12,456 nucleotides of DNA from Myxococcales bacterium UBA5297 (GTDB lineage Bacteria > Myxococcota > Myxococcia > Myxococcales > UBA5297), in contig DHSB01000058.1 of assembly GCA_002408385.1 (NCBI GenBank), positions 19,606 through 32,061 of the forward strand, given 5' to 3'. The translations under genes were made by a program, and so were the position numbers. The notes beneath the pieces are model-generated. The model was not told the DNA's origin and searched no databases. It worked only from the letters and a program-made list of their open reading frames with translations. How positions within the stretch are numbered: position 1 is the stretch's first letter; the number at the start of each line of letters is the position of its first letter. This document shows positions 8,135 through 12,456 of the stretch, piece after piece.

Positions 8135-9000
8135 AGATCGCAGTGGCGAGCGGCAAGGGCGGCACCGGCAAGACGTTGATCGCGACTCACCTCGCGTGGG
8201 CCCTCGCGCGGGCCGGCGAGCCGGTCACCTACGTCGACGCCGACGTCGAAGCGCCCAACGGGCACCTCTTCCTGCGCCCGGAGATAGCCGAGGAGCGGCC
8301 GGTCTCGGTCGCCGTCCCGGCGATGGTCCGGCCGACCTGTGCCGGGTGCGGCGACTGCGCCCGGGCCTGCGCCTTCCACGCGATGCTCGCGGCCAAGGAT
8401 CGGGTCATCGTCCTCCCCGAGCTGTGCCACTCCTGTGGGCTGTGCCTCGAGATCTGCCCGGAGCGGGTGCTCGAAGAGCGGCCGCGGCGCCTCGGCGTGG
8501 TGTGCGAGGGCCGGGCCGGCCCCATCCGCTTTCTCTCGGGAGTGCTCGACGTCGGCGAGGCGCGGGCGACGCCGCTGATCTCGGCGCTCGCCTCAAGCCT
8601 GTCGGCCGAGGGCACGACGATCATCGACGCGCCCCCGGGTACCTCGTGCCCGGCGATGGAGGCGGTGCGCGCGGCTGACCTGGTCGTGCTGGTCACCGAG
8701 CCGACGCCCTTCGGGCTGCACGACTTCGAGCTCGCCGTGCAGATGTGCCGGGCGCTCGGCAAGCGCGCCTACGCGGTCCTGAATCGGGTGGGCCTCGGGC
8801 AGACGCCGATGGACGAGGCGTTCGCGCGCCACGGCACTCCGCTGGTGGCGAGCATCGGCTTCGACGCGGCGATCTCCGCGGCCAGCGCCGAGGGGCGGAT
8901 GGCCGACGAGAGCTCGGAGACCTTGAAGAAGGGCCTGCTCGAGCTGCTGCTGCGGCTCGGCGAGGACTGGCAGTCGCTCAGCCCCGCGGTGAACCCATGA
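8131..9000 (+). CDS. MinD/Mrp-family ATPase with two inserted [4Fe-4S] ferredoxin motifs (1)
   Basis: 289 residues. The deviant Walker A motif SGKGGTGKT is at 7-15, followed by YVDADVEAPN (34-43). A ferredoxin insertion has C70/73/76/80 and C99/102/105/109, each CX2CX2CX3C. The later P-loop ATPase core includes IIDAPPGTSCP and the VLVTEPTPFGLHDFELAV segment typical of the family. Such paired ferredoxin-MinD ATPases (for example DVU2103/DVU2104 of the Desulfovibrio orp locus) accompany cluster-binding DiNase proteins and are thought to drive cluster assembly or transfer with ATP; that role is inference here. It overlaps both neighbours by four bases (ATGA). Confidence 0.92.
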   Translation: MKIAVASGKGGTGKTLIATHLAWALARAGEPVTYVDADVEAPNGHLFLRPEIAEERPVSVAVPAMVRPTCAGCGDCARACAFHAMLAAKDRVIVLPELCHSCGLCLEICPERVLEERPRRLGVVCEGRAGPIRFLSGVLDVGEARATPLISALASSLSAEGTTIIDAPPGTSCPAMEAVRAADLVVLVTEPTPFGLHDFELAVQMCRALGKRAYAVLNRVGLGQTPMDEAFARHGTPLVASIGFDAAISAASAEGRMADESSETLKKGLLELLLRLGEDWQSLSPAVNP

Positions 9001-9911
9001 AGACCAGACAGCTCGCGGTGCTCAGCGGCAAGGGAGGCACGGGCAAGACCTCGCTCGTCGCCTCGTTGGCCGCGCTCGCCGGCCGCGCGGTCGTCGTCGA
9101 CTGCGACGTCGACGCGGCCAACCTGGCGCTCTTGATGCCGGGCTCCGACGGCCCGACCGAGTCCTTCTATGCCGGGCGGCGGGCCAGGATTCTGGAGGAG
9201 CGCTGCGCGGCCTGCGGCCGCTGCACCGAGGTTTGCCGCTTCGGCGCGCTCACGTTCCAGGGCTCGCGGCTGGTGGTCGATCGCCTGGCCTGCGAGGGCT
9301 GCGGCGCCTGCGCCCACGCGTGTCCGAACGCAGCGGTCGCCTACGACGACAACCTGGCCGGCGACTGGTGGGTGCGCCCGGTGGCCGAAGGGCTGCTCGT
9401 CCACGCGCGGCTGGGCATCGCCCAGGACAACTCGGGCAAGCTCGTCGCGAGCCTGCGCAAGACCGGGCGCGAGCTGGCCGAGCGCGACGGGTACGAGCTC
9501 GTGCTCGTCGACGGGCCGCCCGGCATCGGCTGTCCGGTGCACGCCGCGCTCAGCGGCGTCGACGCCCTGCTCGTCGTCACCGAGCCGACCGTCGCCGCCG
9601 AACACGATTTGCGGCGGATCGTCGGGCTGGCCGCCCGGTTCGAGGTGCCGACTGGCGTGGTCATCAACAAGCACGACCTCGTGCCGGGCGCCTGCGAGCG
9701 CCTCGAGCGCTCGTGCGCAGAGCTGAAGGTGCCGATTCTCGGGCGTATTCCGTTCGACCCGCTTGTTCCCGAGCGCGCGAGCAGGGGCCGGCCGGCCCTT
9801 GCTGCTTCGGCTGGTACCGCCGAAGCCCTGGCCGATGTATGGTCGCGCGCCCAGGAGAAGCTGTTGAGCGGAGAACCGAATGGAAGCAACCCCCACCTCA
9901 CCGGAGCGTAA
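8997..9911 (+). CDS. MinD/Mrp-family ATPase with two inserted [4Fe-4S] ferredoxin motifs (2)
   Basis: 304 residues, a paralogue of the preceding gene. Walker A SGKGGTGKT lies at 10-18, VVVDCDVDAAN at 32-42, and ferredoxin cysteines at 70/73/76/80 and 99/102/105/109, exactly the same positions as in the partner. The VDGPPGIGCPV and VTEPTVAAEHDLRR segments complete the core. The pair probably forms a heterodimer, as proposed for related tandem genes. ATG 8997 overlaps the previous stop (ATGA), and the 3' end overlaps the VKOR-DsbA start by 32 bases, so the membrane oxidoreductase is part of the same transcript. Confidence 0.92.
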   Translation: MKTRQLAVLSGKGGTGKTSLVASLAALAGRAVVVDCDVDAANLALLMPGSDGPTESFYAGRRARILEERCAACGRCTEVCRFGALTFQGSRLVVDRLACEGCGACAHACPNAAVAYDDNLAGDWWVRPVAEGLLVHARLGIAQDNSGKLVASLRKTGRELAERDGYELVLVDGPPGIGCPVHAALSGVDALLVVTEPTVAAEHDLRRIVGLAARFEVPTGVVINKHDLVPGACERLERSCAELKVPILGRIPFDPLVPERASRGRPALAASAGTAEALADVWSRAQEKLLSGEPNGSNPHLTGA

Positions 9912-11049
9912 GGCAGGCTGGAAGCTGTGGGCCGGCATGCTCGTCTTCGGCCTGGCCGGACTCGGCGTGGCCATCGAGCTGACGGTGCTGCACGTGCGCG
10001 TCCACCTCGATCCGGCGTTTCGCAGCTTCTGCGCCATCAATGAGACGGTCAACTGCGACACCGTCGCTCAGAGCCCCTACTCGGTTTTCCTGGGGGTTCC
10101 GGTCTCGGTCTGGGGAATCCTCGGCTACCTCGCGATGAGCGGGGTCGCCATCGCGGCCTTCCTGCTCAAGCGGCGCGGCCGCGACGTGCTCGCCGGGATG
10201 ATGCTGGCGCTCACGGGCTTCTCGGTAGGCATGAGCCTGGTGCTCGGAGGCATCTCGACCTTCAAGCTCAAGTGCTTCTGCCTGCTGTGCATGTTCACCT
10301 ACGGCATCAACCTGGTGCTGCTGGTCCTCTCGCTGCTCGAGGCGAGGCGTTGGGGCGTGGCCGCGAGCCTCCAGGCCGCCGTCGACTTCGTCGCCGGAGA
10401 GTGGAAGCGCGTCCTGCCAGTCGGCATCTTCGGCTCGGTCGCCGTCGTCGCGCTGCTCGCCTTCTACCCGGCCTACTGGGCGACGCCGGCGCACGCCGAC
10501 GTCGACCTATCTACCGGGGCCGACGCCTTGGGCGATCCCTGGATCGGCGCCAAGGAGCCGAAGCTGACGATCATCGAATACAGCGACTACCAGTGCCCGC
10601 ACTGCCGGCGCGGTCACGAGGAGATGCGCGCGCTGCTGGCCAAGCACCCGGACGACGTGCGGCTCGTCCATCGCAACTATCCGCTCGACGAGGCCTGCAA
10701 CCCAAAGATCAAGAGCGCCTTCCATCCCTACGCCTGCGAATACGCCAAGCTGTCGGTGTGCGCGGGCGAGCAGGGCAAGTTCTGGGAGGCCAACGACTAC
10801 CTCTTCGAGAACGGCAAGCAGGAGTCGCCGATAACGCCCGCGGCGCTGGTCAAAGCGATCAAGGCCGATCCGGGCAAGCTCGAGGCGTGCATGAAGTCGA
10901 GCGCGGCGCAGAGCCGGGTCGACGCCAACATCCAGGAAGGCATTCGCCGCGGCATCCAGGGGACGCCCAGCTTCCAGGTCGGCGACAAGGTCTACCCCGG
11001 CCGCCTGCCGCCCGAGGTGATCGACAGCTTCCTCTCGCCGGCGAAGTAG
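9880..11049 (+). CDS. VKOR-DsbA fusion, membrane thiol-disulfide oxidoreductase
   Basis: 389 residues. The N-terminal vitamin K epoxide reductase domain has about four helices (14-36, 77-96, 102-125, 134-154), a periplasmic-loop pair C51/C59 and the active-site CLLC at 134-137. A fifth helix (180-200) leads to a DsbA-like thioredoxin domain with CPHC at 239-242 and cis-proline in GTPSF (P363); extra cysteines are at 273, 286, 294 and 337. The family passes electrons from exported protein thiols through DsbA and VKOR to quinone, forming disulfides in the envelope. The start has GGAGAA upstream and lies inside the end of the second ATPase gene, so it is the last operon gene. Its pairing with cytosolic cluster proteins is unexpected. 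A strong hairpin follows at 11074-11111. Confidence 0.95.
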   Translation: MEATPTSPERKAGWKLWAGMLVFGLAGLGVAIELTVLHVRVHLDPAFRSFCAINETVNCDTVAQSPYSVFLGVPVSVWGILGYLAMSGVAIAAFLLKRRGRDVLAGMMLALTGFSVGMSLVLGGISTFKLKCFCLLCMFTYGINLVLLVLSLLEARRWGVAASLQAAVDFVAGEWKRVLPVGIFGSVAVVALLAFYPAYWATPAHADVDLSTGADALGDPWIGAKEPKLTIIEYSDYQCPHCRRGHEEMRALLAKHPDDVRLVHRNYPLDEACNPKIKSAFHPYACEYAKLSVCAGEQGKFWEANDYLFENGKQESPITPAALVKAIKADPGKLEACMKSSAAQSRVDANIQEGIRRGIQGTPSFQVGDKVYPGRLPPEVIDSFLSPAK

Positions 11050-11073
11050 CGGCGAGACAGCAGGTTTCGAAGC

Positions 11074-11111
11074 GAGAAAGGGCGCCCGCCTACCGGCTGG
11101 CGCCCTTTCTC
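11074..11111. terminator. Convergent (bidirectional) hairpin terminator
   Basis: Perfect 13-base arms GAGAAAGGGCGCC (11074-11086) and GGCGCCCTTTCTC (11099-11111) around a 12-base loop. It is placed 25 bases after the VKOR-DsbA stop and 3 bases after the stop of the facing gene. The stem contains A-rich and T-rich ends, as in bidirectional intrinsic terminators, and it separates the two converging transcription units. Confidence 0.85.
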
Positions 11112-11113
11112 CT

Positions 11114-11422
11114 TCAGTCGTTGGACTCCGGTCGCGCGCTCTCCACCGCCTCGAGCCGCTCGCGCAGCTTTTCGAGCTCGGCCTCGAGCGCGTCGGCGCG
11201 CGCCTTCAGGCTCTGAGTGTCGGTCTCCGGTGCGGCAGCTCCGATCGTCTGAGCGCGGCCGAAACCGGCGCGGCGGCCACCGCCCCAGCACCGGCCTCGA
11301 CCGCCGCCGAAGGGGCGCCCTGCGCGGCCGGCGCCGCGCACTTCACCCGGCGCGCAGTCGCCACGGCCCCCGCCGGTCCGTGGACCATTACCGTGGGGTC
11401 CTGTTCCATCGAATCGAGGCAT
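11114..11422 (-). CDS. DUF5320-type small Gly/Arg-rich protein with C-terminal coiled coil
   Basis: 102 residues. The N-terminus MPRFDGTGPHGNGPRTGGGRGDC is the signature of DUF5320 proteins (usually M-P-x-x-D-G-T-G-P-x-G-x-G-P-x-T-G-x-x-x-G-x-C). A Gly/Arg-rich middle follows, then a predicted coiled coil (about 70-98: SLKARADALEAELEKLRERLEAVE). From memory, such genes often sit beside DiNase and ferredoxin-MinD genes, as here, but their function is unknown. ATG 11422 has AAGGAGGA just upstream. It converges with the ORP-like operon and may have its own sigma-54 promoter at 11477-11493. Confidence 0.8.
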   Translation of the reverse strand: MPRFDGTGPHGNGPRTGGGRGDCAPGEVRGAGRAGRPFGGGRGRCWGGGRRAGFGRAQTIGAAAPETDTQSLKARADALEAELEKLRERLEAVESARPESND

Positions 11423-11435
11423 CGCGTTCCTCCTT

Positions 11436-11441
11436 GTTCCA
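11436..11441 (-). promoter_or_regulatory. GTTCCA operator half site in the leader of the DUF5320 gene
   Basis: On the minus strand CTGGAACA overlaps the ribosome-binding region of the DUF5320 gene; on the plus strand it reads TTGTTCCAGG, resembling the half sites at 5166-5174 and 6862-6871. A single half site downstream of the promoter could be chance. Confidence 0.25.
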
Positions 11442-11476
11442 GGCCTCGCGGGGCGACCATCGCCCCGAGCCAGAGC

Positions 11477-11493
11477 AGGCAGGATGCGTGCCC
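11477..11493 (-). promoter_or_regulatory. Candidate sigma-54 promoter for the DUF5320 gene
   Basis: The minus strand reads GGGCACGCATCCTGCCT, with GG and GC separated by exactly 10 bases, the GGCACG part perfect and TGC in the -12 element. It deviates at the first T and around the -12 flanks. Transcription would start near 11467, giving a 45-base leader with a good ribosome binding site before ATG 11422. The match is weaker than that at 6958-6973 and no full palindrome was seen upstream. Confidence 0.4.
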
Positions 11494-11548
11494 GCGGGTC
11501 CGCAGCGGACGATCGGTCGAGCCGGGGCGCTTGGCGAGAAGGCTGGGG

Positions 11549-11815
11549 CTACCTGCCTGTTCGTCTTCGCCCTCTCGCGCGCCGCAGCAGGAAGAGCGCG
11601 CCGAGGAGGCCCGCGACGACATCGACCAGGCGCGCGAGGAGGTGCCGCTCCTCCTCCGGCGTCCCGACCTCGAAGTCGACGCCCTTCTCCCGCAGGAATT
11701 GGACTTCGCCGAAGGTGAGCGTCCCGGTCTTGCCGAGGAAGCGCACGCGCATCGGATAGCTCTCCGGGTCGTCGAGCAGCGCGCGCTGTTCCGCGTTCAT
11801 CTCGGAGTGGCGCAT
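11549..11815 (-). CDS. Small hypothetical protein with C-terminal membrane helix
   Basis: 88 residues, not recognised. The N-terminal ~60 residues are soluble and acidic (MRHSEMNAEQRALLDDPESYPMRVRFLGKT and onward). A hydrophobic stretch near 60-78 (LLARLVDVVAGLLGALFLL) ends in a very basic tail (RRARGRRRTGR), as in a tail-anchored inner-membrane protein with its basic end in the cytoplasm. AGGGGGA precedes the ATG. It starts 13 bases after the cytochrome stop, so the two are probably cotranscribed and may work together at the membrane. Confidence 0.6.
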   Translation of the reverse strand: MRHSEMNAEQRALLDDPESYPMRVRFLGKTGTLTFGEVQFLREKGVDFEVGTPEEERHLLARLVDVVAGLLGALFLLRRARGRRRTGR

Positions 11816-11828
11816 CGAGTCCCCCTGC

Positions 11829-12410
11829 TCACTGTCTGCCGCCGCTGGGCTTGGCGTCGGGGTTGCGTTCGAGCTGCAGGCCCAGATGCCAGGCGTAGGT
11901 GATGACCTTCCAGAGATCGTCCTCGGTCATCACCTGTCCGAACCCCGGCATGGGCATCCGGTCGAGGCCGTCGGCGACCCACCGGAAGACGTGGTCCTGG
12001 CGCTCGCGAAATGCGTCGAGCAACGCGTCGTCGGCGAAGCTGGGCGGATACGGCTCGATGTACGTCCACATCGGCCCGCGGCCGCGACCGTCGTTGCCGT
12101 GGCAGACCGCGCAGCTCAGGCCCTGATGCGGCGTGAAATAGAGCAGGCGGCCTTCTTCGAGCACCCCCGCGTCGTCGGGCGAGAAGGGGTTCTTACGGCC
12201 CTCGTAGGCCGCCGGCAGAGATCTGGTCGTCAGCCCGGGCGGCAGGCTCTGCTCGCGGGTGTTGGGAGGACACCCGAGTAGCGCCGCCAGCCCCAGCCCG
12301 AGCAGCGCGCGCCTCGAGAGGTGCCGGAGAAATCCCCGGACCTCGGCCCGCCCCCTCCGGTCACCTCGAGCAAAGTCGAGAGGCCCTCGACTTCGGCCGC
12401 GTCCGCTCAC
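11829..12410 (-). CDS. Monoheme class I cytochrome c, probable lipoprotein
   Basis: 193 residues from GTG 12410. A signal sequence with twin Arg and a lipobox is visible (RRALLGLGLAALLGC, lipidated Cys47), so export and membrane anchoring are expected. A single heme site CAVCH (100-104) and a Met-rich distal-ligand segment RMPMPGFGQVM (151-161) mark a class I cytochrome c domain, followed by the C-terminal helix EDDLWKVITYAW. It would carry electrons at the outer face of the cytoplasmic membrane. The start is uncertain: the first ~30 codons lie partly in repeat-like sequence with an inverted repeat, and no other ATG, GTG or TTG occurs in frame before the signal peptide. It heads a probable two-gene operon with 11549-11815. 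Confidence 0.82.
   Translation of the reverse strand: MSGRGRSRGPLDFARGDRRGRAEVRGFLRHLSRRALLGLGLAALLGCPPNTREQSLPPGLTTRSLPAAYEGRKNPFSPDDAGVLEEGRLLYFTPHQGLSCAVCHGNDGRGRGPMWTYIEPYPPSFADDALLDAFRERQDHVFRWVADGLDRMPMPGFGQVMTEDDLWKVITYAWHLGLQLERNPDAKPSGGRQ
12373..12393. repeat. Short inverted repeat within REP-like sequence at the window edge
   Basis: AAGTCGAG and CTCGACTT (8-base perfect arms, 5-base loop). The following sequence to 12456 contains further GTCGA/CTTCG-type strings (CCCTGAGCGCAG, GGAGCGGAGTCGAAG) resembling the dispersed intergenic repeats common in GC-rich genomes. Only one end is in the window, so the repeat unit cannot be defined. Confidence 0.4.
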
Positions 12411-12456
12411 CCTGAGCGCAGCCCCCGACGCGCAAGCGGCGGGAGCGGAGTCGAAG

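Noticed and set aside
11401..11406. CTGTTCCA at the start of the DUF5320 gene as another operator half site
   Set aside because: It encodes the conserved DGTGP residues of the protein and is explained by coding constraint.
11230..11902. Plus-strand open frames over the right end
   Set aside because: They are shadows of the minus-strand DUF5320, hypothetical and cytochrome genes, which have ribosome binding sites and recognisable motifs.

Overview
The window is GC-rich (roughly two thirds G+C by eye). It looks like chromosomal DNA of an anaerobic or facultatively anaerobic bacterium of the former Deltaproteobacteria (Myxococcota/Desulfobacterota-like). That rests on the mix of an [FeFe]-hydrogenase-type sensor, an orange-protein (ORP)-like MinD/DiNase locus under sigma-54 control, a VKOR-DsbA fusion and a lipoprotein cytochrome c. 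The taxonomic guess is inference only. I see no rRNA, tRNA, CRISPR array, transposase or phage gene.

Left part (1-3665): a decaying, rearranged segment. A truncated and frameshifted copy of the 3' end of a trans-sulfuration-type PLP enzyme gene lies at about 124-419, inside a direct repeat of about 380 bp (31-411). The second copy of that repeat (3577-3964) is the 3' end and downstream hairpin of the intact gene at 3672-4934. Between the two repeats lie (a) a gene for a ferredoxin / [FeFe]-hydrogenase H-domain / CX2CX4CX16C / chemoreceptor-like fusion protein (1005-2907), interrupted by one extra C near 1730-1732, and (b) a minus-strand hypothetical gene remnant (about 2941-3529) that needs two frame changes to be read through.

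Middle (3672-6638): an intact minus-strand cystathionine gamma-synthase/lyase-family enzyme. It is followed, divergently, by a PAS-AAA+-Fis sigma-54 enhancer-binding regulator (5259-6638). Its upstream region carries a palindrome, GTTCCA-N6-TGGAAC.

Core locus (6639-11049): the intergenic region after the regulator carries a matching palindrome (CGTTCCA-N4-TGGAACG) and, about 50 bp further on, a near-consensus -24/-12 promoter (6958-6973). These precede a tightly packed six-gene operon: three small NifX/NafY-like (DiNase) domain proteins, two MinD/Mrp-type ATPases each with two inserted [4Fe-4S] motifs, and a membrane VKOR-DsbA fusion. From the third small gene on, each gene overlaps the one before it. 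The layout closely resembles the sigma-54-controlled orp operons of Desulfovibrio. The likely theme is assembly or trafficking of a metal-sulfur cluster by small cluster-binding proteins, with ATPase partners; the thiol-oxidation module is an unusual addition.

Right part (11050-12456): a strong convergent hairpin terminator separates the operon from minus-strand genes: a DUF5320-type Gly/Arg-rich small protein with its own sigma-54-like promoter candidate, a short membrane-tailed hypothetical protein, and a monoheme lipoprotein cytochrome c. The last ~100 bases look like an intergenic repeat and leave the cytochrome start uncertain.
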